Origin: Mycobacterium simulans
GTDB lineage: Bacteria; Actinomycetota; Actinomycetes; Mycobacteriales; Mycobacteriaceae
Assembly: GCF_900232995.1 (NCBI RefSeq)
Contig: NZ_OCVX01000003.1
Location: 152,524-216,523 of the forward strand
DNA length: 64,000 nucleotides
Reading direction: 5' to 3'
In this document: in pieces, positions 35,626-46,707 of the stretch
Position numbering within the stretch: the stretch's first letter is position 1
How the letters are laid out: each line of letters opens with the position of its first letter
Made by a program: the position numbers and the translations under genes
The notes under the pieces: generated by a model
Told to the model about the DNA's origin: nothing
Database searches by the model: none
What the model saw: only the letters and a program-made list of their open reading frames with translations

Positions 35626-36018
35626 TTACTTGGCCTTCTCGAGGATCTCGACGAGACGCCAGCGCTTGGTCGCTGACAGCGGACGCGTCTCCATCAGCGC
35701 GACACGGTCACCGATGCCCGCAGTGCTGTTCTCGTCGTGCGCCTTGACCTTCTTGGTGGTGCGGATGATCTTGCCGTACAGCGGGTGCCGCATGCGATCT
35801 TCCAATTCGACCACAATGGTCTTTTGCATCTTGTCGCTCACCACATAGCCGATGCGGGTCTTACGACGGCCGCGCGCCTTCGGAGTGCGCGGAGTGTTCT
35901 TGGGGCCCTTGTCCTTCGGCGCAGCGTCCTTCGGTGCTGCCGCCTTCGGTGCAGCCTTCTTGGCCGTCGCCTTCTTCGCTGCGGGGGCCGCTTTCGCGCC
36001 GGTCTTAGCCTCTGCCAT
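35626..36018 (-). CDS. rpsQ: 30S ribosomal protein S17
   Basis: A 130-aa S17. The S17 core starts at [22 protein letters not shown] and ends at [12 protein letters not shown]. It carries a ~50-residue N-terminal tail rich in Ala, Lys and Pro ([20 protein letters not shown]), a mycobacterial feature not seen in E. coli. Start 36018 is used because the open frame upstream overlaps rpmC and lacks support. It is the last gene of the S10 operon. Confidence 0.95.
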   Translation of the reverse strand: MAEAKTGAKAAPAAKKATAKKAAPKAAAPKDAAPKDKGPKNTPRTPKARGRRKTRIGYVVSDKMQKTIVVELEDRMRHPLYGKIIRTTKKVKAHDENSTAGIGDRVALMETRPLSATKRWRLVEILEKAK

Positions 36019-36028
36019 CACGATTCCT

Positions 36029-36271
36029 TCACGCTTCGTTCTCGGGGGCACCATCGGGCCCAGAAGCCAGACCCAGTTCTCGTTCACGCAGCACGGTGTA
36101 AATCCGCGCGATTTCCTGACGCACCGTGCGGAGCCGGCGGTTGTTCGTAAGCTGCCCGGTCGCCATCTGGAAGCGCAGATTGAACAGCTCTTCCTTGGAT
36201 TCGCGCAACCGCTCGGTCAGCTCTTCGTCGGTAAGCTCGCGCAGTTCGCCAGGGGAAACTCCCACTGCCAT
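36029..36271 (-). CDS. rpmC: 50S ribosomal protein L29
   Basis: An 80-aa L29, with the conserved [24 protein letters not shown] block. L29 lies at the exit of the peptide tunnel beside L23. It shares one base with the rplP stop, so the genes are tightly coupled. Confidence 0.96.
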   Translation of the reverse strand: MAVGVSPGELRELTDEELTERLRESKEELFNLRFQMATGQLTNNRRLRTVRQEIARIYTVLRERELGLASGPDGAPENEA

Positions 36272-36687
36272 CAGAACTGCTCCTCTCGAGTCACGATGCG
36301 TGCCTTGATCGGCAACTTGTGGATAGCACGGGTCAGCGCGGCCCGGGCGGTCTGCTCGTTGGGATAGCTCAGCTCGAACAGCACCCGGCCGGGCTTGACG
36401 TTAACCACCCACCACTCCGGCGAGCCCTTACCCGAACCCATCCGGGTCTCGGCGGGCTTCTTGGTCAACGGGCGGTCCGGGAAGATGTTGATCCACACCT
36501 TGCCGCCACGCTTGATGTGCCGGTTGATGGCGATACGAGCGGACTCGATCTGCCGGTTGGTGACGTAAGCGTGCTCGAGGGCCTGGATGCCGTAGTCGCC
36601 GAAGTTCACCGTCGTGCCGCCACTGGCGATGCCGCGCTGGCGGGGATGGTGTTGCTTTCGGGGTTTAACTTTGCGGGGAATCAACAT
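36271..36687 (-). CDS. rplP: 50S ribosomal protein L16
   Basis: A 138-aa L16 starting [19 protein letters not shown], with the conserved [22 protein letters not shown] and [20 protein letters not shown] blocks. L16 lines the A-site tRNA cleft. It is 3 bp downstream of rpsC. Confidence 0.97.
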   Translation of the reverse strand: MLIPRKVKPRKQHHPRQRGIASGGTTVNFGDYGIQALEHAYVTNRQIESARIAINRHIKRGGKVWINIFPDRPLTKKPAETRMGSGKGSPEWWVVNVKPGRVLFELSYPNEQTARAALTRAIHKLPIKARIVTREEQF

Positions 36688-36690
36688 GAT

Positions 36691-38093
<1,403 letters not shown>

Positions 38094-38121
38094 CTATACC
38101 CTCTGCTCTGCGCGCAAGCGC

Positions 38122-38403
38122 TCATCGCCGCTTCGCTTTTCGGTCGTCCTTGATGTGTCCCTTGAAGGTGCGCGTAGGCGCGAATTCACCAAGCTTGTGA
38201 CCCACCATCGACTCGGTGACGAACACCGGAACATGCTTGCGGCCGTCGTGCACCGCGAAGGTGTGACCGATGAAGTCCGGAATGATCGTCGAGCGCCGCG
38301 ACCAGGTCTTGATGACCTGCTTGGTGTTCTTCTCGTTCTGCACGTCGACCTTCTTGAGCAGATGGTCGTCGACGAACGGGCCCTTCTTCAGGCTGCGTGG
38401 CAT
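38122..38403 (-). CDS. rpsS: 30S ribosomal protein S19
   Basis: A 93-aa S19 starting [19 protein letters not shown], with [20 protein letters not shown] and [20 protein letters not shown]. It binds 16S rRNA in the head with S13. It lies between rplB and rplV in standard order. Confidence 0.97.
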   Translation of the reverse strand: MPRSLKKGPFVDDHLLKKVDVQNEKNTKQVIKTWSRRSTIIPDFIGHTFAVHDGRKHVPVFVTESMVGHKLGEFAPTRTFKGHIKDDRKAKRR

Positions 38404-38442
38404 AGTTGGCTACTCCCTGAAACTTCCTTCATTTGCACGGCG

Positions 38443-39285
38443 TTAGCGCCCGTGCTTCTTGCCGGTGCGCCGACGTCGGACGATGAGCTTGTTGCTCGCC
38501 TTGTTCGGGTTACGGGTGCGGCCCTCGGGCTTGCCCCACGGGCTGACTGGGTGACGGCCACCGGAGGTCTTGCCCTCCCCACCGCCGTGCGGGTGGTCGA
38601 CGGGGTTCATCACCACCCCGCGGACCGAGGGGCGCTTGCCCTTCCATCGCATGCGACCGGCCTTGCCCCAGTTAATGTTTGCCTGCTCGGCATTGCCCAC
38701 CTCGCCGACGGTCGCGCGGCAGCGGACGTCGACCCGGCGGATCTCACCACTGGGCATACGCAACGACGCGTAGCTGGCCTCCTTGCCGAGCAGCTGGATG
38801 CTCGATCCGGCCGAGCGCGCCAGCTTGGCGCCGCCCCCGGGCCGCAGCTCGACGGCGTGAATCAAGGTACCGGCCGGGATATTGCGCAACGGCAGGTTAT
38901 TGCCCGGCTTGATGTCGGCGTTGGCGCCCGACTCCACGATGTCGCCCTGCGAAAGTCCGTTCGGCGCAATGATGTAGCGCTTCTCGCCGTCCAGAAAGTG
39001 CAGGAGGGCAATCCTTGCCGTGCGGTTCGGGTCGTACTCGATGTGCGCAACCTTGGCGTTGACACCGTCTTTGTCGTTGCGGCGGAAGTCGATCACCCGG
39101 TAGGCACGCTTGTGGCCCCCGCCCTTGTGCCGCGTGGTGATCCGGCCATGCGCGTTACGCCCGCCATGACCGTGCAGCGGCCGCACCAGCGACTTCTCCG
39201 GGGGTGACCGCGTGATCTCGGCGAAATCGGAAACGCTGGCACCGCGACGGCCCGGCGTCGTCGGCTTGTACTTACGAATTGCCAT
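38443..39285 (-). CDS. rplB: 50S ribosomal protein L2
   Basis: A 280-aa L2, with the conserved [19 protein letters not shown] start region and the C-terminal motif [17 protein letters not shown] that contains the histidine required for peptidyl-transferase function. It is one of the best conserved ribosomal proteins. It follows rplW by 32 bp. Confidence 0.97.
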   Translation of the reverse strand: MAIRKYKPTTPGRRGASVSDFAEITRSPPEKSLVRPLHGHGGRNAHGRITTRHKGGGHKRAYRVIDFRRNDKDGVNAKVAHIEYDPNRTARIALLHFLDGEKRYIIAPNGLSQGDIVESGANADIKPGNNLPLRNIPAGTLIHAVELRPGGGAKLARSAGSSIQLLGKEASYASLRMPSGEIRRVDVRCRATVGEVGNAEQANINWGKAGRMRWKGKRPSVRGVVMNPVDHPHGGGEGKTSGGRHPVSPWGKPEGRTRNPNKASNKLIVRRRRTGKKHGR

Positions 39286-39317
39286 GTCTAATCAGATCTC
39301 TCTCTCGCGCGCGGCGA

Positions 39318-39620
39318 CTAGGCCGGTGCTCCGAACAGGTCGATCGGCTTACTACCCGGCGCCAACGTGACGATGGCGCGCTTGGTGTTCTTACGCTTTC
39401 CGTACCCGGTCCTGGTGCGCTTGCGCTTGCCCTGCCGATTCGCGGTGTTCACCGACGCGACCTTGACGGAAAAGATCTTCTCGACCGCGATCTTGATCTG
39501 CGTCTTGTTCGAATCGGGGTGCACCACAAACGTGTACACATTGTCGTCGAGCAGCCCGTAGGACTTCTCTGAGATGACCGGGGCCAGGATGATGTCGCGG
39601 GGATCAGCGATGGTCGCCAT
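39318..39620 (-). CDS. rplW: 50S ribosomal protein L23
   Basis: A 100-aa L23, starting [20 protein letters not shown], with [21 protein letters not shown]23 is the docking site for trigger factor and SRP at the tunnel exit. Its start shares one base with the rplD stop. Confidence 0.97.
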   Translation of the reverse strand: MATIADPRDIILAPVISEKSYGLLDDNVYTFVVHPDSNKTQIKIAVEKIFSVKVASVNTANRQGKRKRTRTGYGKRKNTKRAIVTLAPGSKPIDLFGAPA

Positions 39621-40300
39621 CAGGCCGAAACCTCCTCGGGCGTCTCCGTGCTGGCTGTGTTCGCTGCGATGTAGGCGTTGAGCGCCTCCACGCTGAACAC
39701 CACGTCATCGGCGCGCAGCACGTCATAGGTGTTGAGCTGGTCGGGCGTCAGGATGTGCACGCCGGGCAGGTTGCGCACGCTTTTTGCACCCGCCTCGTCG
39801 CTGCGTCCGATGACCACCAGGACCTGCTTGCGATCCGTCAGCGTGCCCAGGAATGCCTTGGCGCTCTTAGTGGAAGGGGTTTGGCCTTCCACCAGTTCGG
39901 TGACCGCGTGGATGCGCCCGTTGCGTGCTCGGTCGGACAACGCTCCGCGCAACGCCGCCGCGATCATCTTCTTGGGGGTTCGCTGGCTGTAGTCGCGCGG
40001 CTGGGGACCGTGCACACCCCCGCCGCCGGTGACCTGGGGGGCCCGCGTCGAGCCCTGCCGAGCGCGGCCGTTTCCCTTCTGCCGATGGGGCTTGCGGCCC
40101 CCGCCACTGACGTCGCCGCGCGTCTTCGTCGCATGCGTGCCCTGCCGGGCCGCCGCCCGCTGTGCGGTGACCACCTGGTGCATCAGCGCGATATTCGCCG
40201 GGACGTCAAACAGCTCGGCCGGCAGCTCGATGGAGCCGTCAACCTTGCCGACCGGCGTCTTGACGTCAATCTTCAGTGTCTTGTAACCCTGGGCAGCCAT
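39620..40300 (-). CDS. rplD: 50S ribosomal protein L4
   Basis: A 226-aa L4, with [22 protein letters not shown] in the extended loop reaching the exit tunnel. In E. coli L4 also represses the S10 operon through its leader; whether the long leader here plays that part is not known. It shares one base with the rplC stop (TAATG). Confidence 0.97.
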   Translation of the reverse strand: MAAQGYKTLKIDVKTPVGKVDGSIELPAELFDVPANIALMHQVVTAQRAAARQGTHATKTRGDVSGGGRKPHRQKGNGRARQGSTRAPQVTGGGGVHGPQPRDYSQRTPKKMIAAALRGALSDRARNGRIHAVTELVEGQTPSTKSAKAFLGTLTDRKQVLVVIGRSDEAGAKSVRNLPGVHILTPDQLNTYDVLRADDVVFSVEALNAYIAANTASTETPEEVSA

Positions 40301-40953
40301 TACTTCTCACCTCGCTTGATCGCGCTGCGGACCACCACCAGTCCACCGGTGCGCCCGGGGACCGCACCCTTGATCAGCAGCACGCCGTTCTCGGCATCGA
40401 CCTTGTGCACCAACAGGTTCTGGGCGGTTACCCGGTCGTTGCCCATGCGGCCCGACATCCGGGTGCCCTTGAACACCCGCGCCGGAGTGGCGCAGCCGCC
40501 AATCGAGCCCGGGCGCCGGTGCACCGCCTGGGCGCCGTGGCTGGCACCCTGACCGCGGAAACCGTGGCGCTTCATGGTGCCGGCGTAGCCCTTGCCCTTG
40601 GAGGTGCCTGTCACGTCGACGTAGCTGCCGTCGGCGAAGATCGCGGCCGTCAACTCCTGGCCGACCTCGTACTCGTTAGCCGCGTCCGCGTCGTCCAGTC
40701 GCAATTCGGCCAGGTGACGTCGTGGGTTGACACCCGCGGCGGTGTACTGACCGGTCAATGGCTTGTTGACCTTGCGAGGACTGATCTCGCCATACGCCAG
40801 CTGCACAGCGCAGTACCCGTCACGCTCCGGGGTGCGGATGCGGGTCACCACGTTCGGCCCCGCCTTGACCACAGTCACCGGCACAACCCTGTTGTTTTCG
40901 TCGAATACCTGCGTCATGCCCAGCTTGGTACCCAGAATGCCTTTTCTTGCCAT
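40300..40953 (-). CDS. rplC: 50S ribosomal protein L3
   Basis: A 217-aa L3, beginning [20 protein letters not shown] and with the conserved [20 protein letters not shown] loop next to the peptidyl-transferase centre. It follows rpsJ by 15 bp. Confidence 0.97.
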   Translation of the reverse strand: MARKGILGTKLGMTQVFDENNRVVPVTVVKAGPNVVTRIRTPERDGYCAVQLAYGEISPRKVNKPLTGQYTAAGVNPRRHLAELRLDDADAANEYEVGQELTAAIFADGSYVDVTGTSKGKGYAGTMKRHGFRGQGASHGAQAVHRRPGSIGGCATPARVFKGTRMSGRMGNDRVTAQNLLVHKVDAENGVLLIKGAVPGRTGGLVVVRSAIKRGEK

Positions 40954-40968
40954 TGCTCGCCGAATCTC

Positions 40969-41274
40969 CTACTGGATGTTGACGTCGACACTGGCCGGCA
41001 GATCGATACGCATGAGGGCGTCAACGGTCTTCGGCGTCGGATCGAGGATGTCGATCAACCGCTTGTGGGTGCGCATCTCGAAGTGCTCGCGCGAGTCCTT
41101 GTACTTATGCGGGGAGCGAATGACGCAATACACGTTCTTTTCGGTCGGCAATGGCACCGGACCCACGACGCTAGCGCCCGTGCGGACGACGGTCTCGACG
41201 ATCTTTCGCGCCGAAGCGTCAATAGCCTCATGGTCGTAGGCCTTGAGCCTGATGCGGATCTTCTGTCCCGCCAC
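40969..41274 (-). CDS. rpsJ: 30S ribosomal protein S10 (NusE)
   Basis: A 101-aa S10, starting [19 protein letters not shown], with [20 protein letters not shown] and [12 protein letters not shown]. Besides its ribosomal role it is the antitermination factor NusE. It is the first gene of the S10 operon, preceded by a ~315-nt leader. Confidence 0.97.
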   Translation of the reverse strand: MAGQKIRIRLKAYDHEAIDASARKIVETVVRTGASVVGPVPLPTEKNVYCVIRSPHKYKDSREHFEMRTHKRLIDILDPTPKTVDALMRIDLPASVDVNIQ

Positions 41275-41594
41275 GCTTTCCTACCTCATCTCCCGCTTGA
41301 GGCCCGTCCGGACCTGTCCCACTCGTCCCGTTTCGAAGGCCCGGTCCCCGGACCTGGTGCCCCCAGCGCGCCGGTCGACCCAGGCCCATTCCTGGCCGAG
41401 TTAGCGTCGCGCCGGATACTGCGCCGCTGTTTACTAGTCGTGGTCCACCGGCCCCCGCGCTCGGGCGTGTCACCCGCACGCAGCCTCGGAACCGGCCGAA
41501 ATTGGTCGCTCTCCAAGGTTGGGACCGGACGCGCCCGTTTGGGCGCTGGTCGTATGCCCGGCCAGGCGCAAACCTGGCGCAAGACAACCTGAAC
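41275..41594 (-). promoter_or_regulatory. Long 5' leader of the S10 operon
   Basis: About 315 nt separate the predicted start of transcription from rpsJ. No gene with family support is present. Such a leader is long for a mycobacterial mRNA and is rich in complementary GC stretches, so structure-based feedback (for example by L4) is possible, but no known motif was recognised. Confidence 0.5.
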
Positions 41595-41623
41595 AGTATG
41601 CCTTAGATCACCGCTTCGGCCAA
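41595..41623 (-). promoter_or_regulatory. Promoter of the S10 operon
   Basis: On the minus strand a -35 box TTGGCC (41618-41623) and a -10 box CATACT (41595-41600) are separated by 17 bp and face rpsJ. The layout mirrors that of the rplN promoter (TTGGCT-N17-TAGACT). Confidence 0.7.
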
Positions 41624-41713
41624 ATCCCGACCACTGTGAGCGCCAGGCTCCGTCCGGCGACAAACGGAGTGGGTTCAGCCCGGACTGAACTCCGAGGCTG
41701 GCGCCCCAGCCGT

Positions 41714-42056
41714 CAGCGAGTTCATGCGCACCGCCACCGAGGACACCGTCATACCTGGAGTGCCCATCGCCAAGGGCGAGTCGGCGTATCTGTCGTATGT
41801 CTCCGCCAACCGGGACGAGGAAGTGTTCGACGAACCGTTTCGCTTCGATGTCGCGAAACACCAATAAACACTTGGCATTCGGCTTCGGCGTGCACTTCAG
41901 CCTGGGTGCCGGGCTGGCCCGCAGGGAAGTAGGCAGTTTCTTCGCCGAGCGCTTGTCGCGGCTGAAGTCGATCGAGTTGAACGGCGAACCCGCATCGTCA
42001 CCACGTTCGTCGGCGGCCTCACGCAGCTGCCGATTCGATACTCTCGCTGCGCTGAT
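41714..42056 (+). pseudogene. C-terminal remnant of a cytochrome P450
   Basis: The first part encodes EFMRTATEDTVIPGVPIAKG and FDEPFRFDVAKHQ, typical of the P450 region before the heme loop, then hits TAA at ~41866. In another frame it continues NKHLAFGFGVHFSLGAGLAR, VGSFFAERLSRLKSIELNGE and, after a further shift, TFVGGLTQLPIRYS. The heme cysteine expected in FGFGVHFCLGA is a serine, so even the restored protein could not bind heme. The N-terminal ~280 residues are gone. It is unrelated in detail to the intact P450 at 33704. Confidence 0.82.
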
Positions 42057-42127
42057 ACCGCCGGACCAAAGGTTTAAGTGGACCGCGCGCCGGGCATAAC
42101 GATCTCTGTCTAGCTGGAGGGGGCGAC

Positions 42128-42951
42128 ATGTCATTTGTCAGTGCGGCGCCGGACTATGTTGCTGCGGCGCAACAGATTTTGCGAGCATAGGTTCGACGAT
42201 CAGCAATGCCAGCGCACTGGCAGCGGCCCCTACATCGGGGGCGGTGTTCCCCGCGGGTGCCGATGAGATATCGACGTGGCTAGCGGCGCTGTTCGCGGCG
42301 CGCGCACAGACATATCAGCTGCTCAGCGCTCAGGCGGAGGCGTTCCACAATCAGTTTGTGCAGCTGATGAGTTCCGGCGCGGAGCAGTACGCGCTCAGCG
42401 AGGCCACGAACAACTCGACCTTGCAGACCGCCGGGCAAGGTGCCTCTGCGGTCGGTGCCCCCGGCCAGGCGCTGTTGGGTGGTCTGCTGACCGGCGCCGC
42501 CTACCATGGGGCGCCGGCCACCGGCGCAACGACGCCAACGGCGGCATTCAGTGCGGCCACGGCGGTACCTGCGCAGCCGACCACAGCAGTGGTAGCGCCG
42601 GGTTCGGTCGGTCCTTCGGTGGTGCCGATGGGACGGGCGGTGCCGACGGGTTCAACTGCGGCGGCGGGGTCGGTCGGGCCGACGGTCCGTCAGCCATTCC
42701 AACCTCTTGTAGCGGCCGAGTCGGCGGGGCCCGTGGCGGCAGAGGTCAGCTCGCCAGCCGCGCTAACGCCATTGCCCGCCGGGCCGGCGGCGCGGGCGGT
42801 GCCGGCGGGGGCAACGTCGGCGGCGGGTCGGGCAGACGCGGTCCAGCCGAGGGCGGCAACGCCCGGCCTCTTAGCGGTCAGCTGCGCTCAACGAACCCCG
42901 CCGCGCGGTGCGCCAGCATCACGATGGTTGCGTGCGGACCACGGCTGGTGA
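42128..42951 (+). pseudogene. Frameshifted PE-family gene
   Basis: It starts ATGTCATTTGTC (MSFVSAAPDYVAAAQQ) with the normal PE opening, but the frame ends at TAG ~42190. A one-base deletion near 42175 restores the expected GSTISNASALAAAPTSGAVF, PAGADEISTWLAALFA and AEAFHNQFVQLMSSGAEQYA of a full PE domain, followed by ~150 Ala/Pro/Val-rich codons. In a third frame the tail reads as glycine-rich, PGRS-like blocks (GGAGGAGGGNVGGGSG), so a second shift may exist. The 3' end runs into mftG on the other strand. In M. tuberculosis Rv0698-Rv0699 lie here instead. Confidence 0.75.
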
Positions 42952-44335
42952 TCACCGGCAGGATGGAACCATCAATTACCCACAGGTTCTCGATTCCGCG
43001 AACGCGGCACCGTTGGTCCACAACGGCTTTCGGATCACCCTCGACGCCCATCGGCGCGCTGCCACACAGATGCTGACACGTCGACCACGCTGGCTCACCG
43101 ATTCCTGTTGTCAAACCCGCTATTTCGCGCGCCAATTCCGTGCCGCGACGTAGCGCTGCTACGTCCTCCGGCTCGCTGTCGTAATGGTGCTCAATACGGG
43201 GTGCGACCCAGGGATCGGGTGAAACCACGCTGATTCGCCCCCGGGCACGGGGCTGCATGAGTGCTACCCCGATATGCGGCCAGTCGGGATGTCCTGGGGT
43301 GCCGTTGCCGGTCATTGCGACGAAACCGCCTGTATACGGCCTAATCTCGAGGTCATCATCGGTGCTGAGCACCACCTCTACAGCTGGACGTTGGGCGGCG
43401 ACGGTCCACGTGGTCGGCAGTACCCATTCGGGGTGATCGCTACAACTCATGCCGACCGGCAGCGCCGCCACCACTAGCAATCCAGCGGCCCGTAGCATTG
43501 CAGGGTCGCCGATACCGGAAAGCATCAGCAGATGTGCCGATTCAATCGCACCGGCGCACAACACGATTCGGTCGGCGGTAAAGGTGGTCGCGCCTGTTGG
43601 GCCCATCGCGTCAACGCCCACGGCCGTTTGCCCTGGGAAGGCGCCGGAAAAGCGCAATCGAAGTGCCCGCGTCTGCTCTACAAGCGTCAGGTTGACCCGG
43701 CTCAGGGCAGGTATTAAATATCCCGCCCCCGAGCCGGTCCGCACCCCATCGACGATATTGAGCGGGACCGCACCAATTCCCGAAACGACCTCCGGTCCCA
43801 CATCATTGAGATCAGCGATCCAGTGAAAACCGGCGCGCTCGGCGGCAGCTATAAAAATTTCGGTGGTCCCAGTCATGTCGTGTGTCCGACGAACCGGGAT
43901 CGGCCCAGCGTTGCCGTGGGCCGGACCGTCGAAATCCATGTCGGTTTCGATTGCCCGAAAGTGTTCGAGGACATCCGACCACGCCCAGCCGGAGATCGAA
44001 TAGCGATCGAAGTCGCGCGGTAATCCACGGCAGAAGTAGCCGCCGTTGATGGCGCCGGAACCGCCCAGCGTTGCTCCTCGCACGATCGGCAGCTGACGAA
44101 CCGGTCGATCGGTCAGCTGGGTCTCATACCGCTGGACCAGGGGGCTGCCGGCACCGATGGGCAATTGCAGCCCGTTGGCGGTCTGGGCCAGCACTCCGGG
44201 ATGGGCGAGTCCGGGGCCGGCCTCGAGCACGGTCACCACACAACTGGGATCGGCGGAAAGACGCTCGGCAACAACCGATCCAGCGCTTCCAGCACCGACG
44301 ATCAAAACATCGCTATGCCGGACGGCTGCAGTCAA
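42878..44335 (-). CDS. mftG: Mycofactocin dehydrogenase MftG (GMC oxidoreductase)
   Basis: A ~485-aa GMC-family flavoprotein. The FAD-binding motif DVLIVGAGSAGSVVAERLS is at the N-terminus, GATLGGSGAINGG follows, and the C-terminal catalytic region HLCGSAPMG...VDQRCRVRGIENLWVIDGSILP is complete. MftG is thought to pass electrons from reduced mycofactocin to the respiratory chain. The start is uncertain: a TTG at 44335 gives the family length; the open frame reaches 44404. It is the last gene of the mft cluster and meets a PE pseudogene at its 3' end. Confidence 0.92.
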   Translation of the reverse strand: MTAAVRHSDVLIVGAGSAGSVVAERLSADPSCVVTVLEAGPGLAHPGVLAQTANGLQLPIGAGSPLVQRYETQLTDRPVRQLPIVRGATLGGSGAINGGYFCRGLPRDFDRYSISGWAWSDVLEHFRAIETDMDFDGPAHGNAGPIPVRRTHDMTGTTEIFIAAAERAGFHWIADLNDVGPEVVSGIGAVPLNIVDGVRTGSGAGYLIPALSRVNLTLVEQTRALRLRFSGAFPGQTAVGVDAMGPTGATTFTADRIVLCAGAIESAHLLMLSGIGDPAMLRAAGLLVVAALPVGMSCSDHPEWVLPTTWTVAAQRPAVEVVLSTDDDLEIRPYTGGFVAMTGNGTPGHPDWPHIGVALMQPRARGRISVVSPDPWVAPRIEHHYDSEPEDVAALRRGTELAREIAGLTTGIGEPAWSTCQHLCGSAPMGVEGDPKAVVDQRCRVRGIENLWVIDGSILPVITSRGPHATIVMLAHRAAGFVERS

Positions 44336-44343
44336 GGCGGCGG

Positions 44344-45756
44344 TTACGTCCGGATCTGCGGCTTGAGCGCACCGATGTTGCGTTCGCGCAGCACCCCGTA
44401 CCACAGGCCGATGCCGTAGGCCAGGTCGTCGACGCGCTTGAGCAACAAGAAGGTCAGTAGCCCGATCGGTTCAGCACCACCGTCGGCGGCCTCCCTGCGG
44501 CGCAGCCAGTCCGCGACACCATCCACGACAGCCGCTATCAGAACGACCCGCCTACAGTGGCGCGACAGAATTGCCGCGAGCAAGGCCACCGGCCAGTAGT
44601 GCCGGCAAAGCGCCGATGCGAGTTGCAACGCCGCCGACCACAACCCGCGGGTGGCAACCACGAGGACATCCCAGAACGACGTCTCGGCGCCGCGCATGGC
44701 CTTCGCGATGCGACGGCCCGTCACCAGGGCAATGATCAGCGAAGCCAGCTGAGCAACGCCGGTACCCAGTGACATGAGGACCCAAGCCATCAATGCCCAG
44801 CCGGAGATCACCACCGGCGCGGTCTTGTCAGGATGCCGTAGCGATAGCGGAGCAGCTGAGCCGCCGTAAAAGGCCTTGCGCGCGAGCCAGTCCCGCAATT
44901 CCGTGCGATGGTCATGCGCGACCAGCGCGATTGGCTCATAGCGCAGCCGGGCACCGGCCTCGATGAGCCGCCAGCACAGGTCGACGTCTTCGCCGGACTG
45001 CAGGGTCTCGTCGAACCCGCCAACCTCCCGGATGGCCGAGCTGCGGCAGATGATCGCCGCACTGGGCACGTAGGACACCGTGCTGTGCGGTAGCACCGGC
45101 GCTTCCCGCTGACCCAGATCAAGTGACGAGTGCACCGCCTCATAGCGAGCTACCACATTCTCGCTTTGTGACAGACCCACGATCCGCGGCGCGACGAGTG
45201 CAACGGTGGGATCACAAAAGTGGCCCAGCAGCGCCTCCAGCCATCCACGTTGCGGCGCCACGTCGGAATCCAGGAAGGCTACGAAGTCGGTGGTGCATGC
45301 CGCCAGCCCGGTGTTGCGCGCGGCCGACGGTCCCTTGCTGCGGGGGTGGTGCAGCACTTCGATGTCGCAGTGTGCGCCAGCGAAGTCGTCCAGCTCAACC
45401 GGGTATGCCGAACCGTCGTCGACCACGATGACGCGCAGTCCGCGTAGCGAAGTCACCAAACGGCGCAGACCAGATGCGTTGTCGCGAACCGGGATAACGA
45501 CGGTGACATCACGATGTGACGGGCCACTCGCCGGGCGCGGATGCGCGACCGTGGCGTCCAGCAGGGTGCGGGCCAACTGCGCACTGACCTCGTCGCGAAC
45601 CTTGAGGCGGCCGTCGGAGATCATGTCTTGGGCGGCGGGAGCCAACCGCAGCAACCTCGTCGGTGAGCCTCCCAGCAGGGCCGCGCCGTGGCCGAGCACC
45701 CGCACGCGACGGTCAACCTGCACGGCGAACCCGTCGGGCAGGCGCGTTGCGGTCAT
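44344..45756 (-). CDS. mftF: Mycofactocin glycosyltransferase MftF
   Basis: A 470-aa protein. The GT-A glycosyltransferase-2 domain begins [21 protein letters not shown], with VDDGSAYP and the DxD-like [12 protein letters not shown], and [11 protein letters not shown] further on; C-terminal membrane helices follow. MftF adds beta-1,4-glucose units to the mycofactocin redox core. The ATG at 45756 overlaps the mftE stop by 4 bp and gives the length recalled for Rv0696. Confidence 0.93.
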   Translation of the reverse strand: MTATRLPDGFAVQVDRRVRVLGHGAALLGGSPTRLLRLAPAAQDMISDGRLKVRDEVSAQLARTLLDATVAHPRPASGPSHRDVTVVIPVRDNASGLRRLVTSLRGLRVIVVDDGSAYPVELDDFAGAHCDIEVLHHPRSKGPSAARNTGLAACTTDFVAFLDSDVAPQRGWLEALLGHFCDPTVALVAPRIVGLSQSENVVARYEAVHSSLDLGQREAPVLPHSTVSYVPSAAIICRSSAIREVGGFDETLQSGEDVDLCWRLIEAGARLRYEPIALVAHDHRTELRDWLARKAFYGGSAAPLSLRHPDKTAPVVISGWALMAWVLMSLGTGVAQLASLIIALVTGRRIAKAMRGAETSFWDVLVVATRGLWSAALQLASALCRHYWPVALLAAILSRHCRRVVLIAAVVDGVADWLRRREAADGGAEPIGLLTFLLLKRVDDLAYGIGLWYGVLRERNIGALKPQIRT

Positions 45757-46481
45757 GTCAGCATCCCGTCGGGCCCCGGCAACCACCTGGCGATTCGACG
45801 CGCACAGTCGTCGACCATCTCCGCAAAAATCCGTTTCCCGTCGTCGGCGGTCGCGGTCGTCGGGTCCCCCAGCACTCCTGTCGGGCTGACCGCCGCAACG
45901 CCACCACGGCGCATCGACGGCAGCAGCTCAGACAACGAAGCGCCATTGCCCGCGCGCCAGCGGTCGGTCAGCACATCGGCAGGTGAAAGATGCAGCAACA
46001 GGGACGTTTCGGTATGGCCGGCGTGGGCGTCAGCGCCAGCTGAGGTACAGGGGCACCATCCCGCGTCGCGACCTTCGGATCGCAGCAGGCTTACCGCGCG
46101 GTTCAACGCACCGAAATTGCCGCCGTGGCCATTTACGAAGACTAGACGCTCGGCCCAGCAGGCCGCCGAGCGGCCATACTCCACCAGCAGCATCGTCAGG
46201 GCTTCGGTACCGATAGAGATCGTTCCTGCGAAACTTTGATGCTCGCCGCTGGCACCGTAGGCGATGGCTGGCGCCAGCAGCCAATCGAGGCGTTCGGTGA
46301 CAGCCCGGGCGACGGCGGTCGCAATCCGGGTATCGGTATCCAGCGGCAGGTGTGGACCATGCTGTTCGGTGGATCCCAGCGGGATCACTATTGACGGCGA
46401 GGTGGACATTTGTAACTGCCTCGACGTCGCACTCCCCAGTTCGCCGAGTACGGGCACTCGCCGATGGTAAGCCGAATTCAC
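45753..46481 (-). CDS. mftE: Mycofactocin precursor peptidase MftE
   Basis: A ~242-aa creatinine-amidohydrolase-family metalloprotease. Metal-binding residues are in [32 protein letters not shown] and [21 protein letters not shown]. MftE cleaves MftA to release the C-terminal Val-Tyr dipeptide after MftC acts. The GTG at 46481 ([16 protein letters not shown]) fits the family start as I recall it; the frame is open to 46535. A 225-bp gap without a gene separates it from mftD. Confidence 0.92.
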   Translation of the reverse strand: MNSAYHRRVPVLGELGSATSRQLQMSTSPSIVIPLGSTEQHGPHLPLDTDTRIATAVARAVTERLDWLLAPAIAYGASGEHQSFAGTISIGTEALTMLLVEYGRSAACWAERLVFVNGHGGNFGALNRAVSLLRSEGRDAGWCPCTSAGADAHAGHTETSLLLHLSPADVLTDRWRAGNGASLSELLPSMRRGGVAAVSPTGVLGDPTTATADDGKRIFAEMVDDCARRIARWLPGPDGMLT

Positions 46482-46707
46482 CTGGCGTGCACCGATTGTT
46501 ACCTCTTTTGCTGAATTTTTTTCCCGCTTAGCCACTTAGACCGGCGAAATTAAACTCGTCCGCCCCGGCTGTCCCGCCAGTACCAGATTTTCCGCAAGGG
46601 TGATTTACAACGGCCTTCCCGGGTCCCGAAGTCTGTGGTAATAGGGGCACCGCCGAGACGGCCCACATCCCGTACGGGGAAACATCCCAACTCGGCCCCG
46701 ATTTGAC

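Noticed and set aside
41286..42134. 282-codon minus frame antisense to the P450 remnant
   Set aside because: It spans the S10 promoter and leader and shows no family similarity; the P450 similarity lies on the plus strand.
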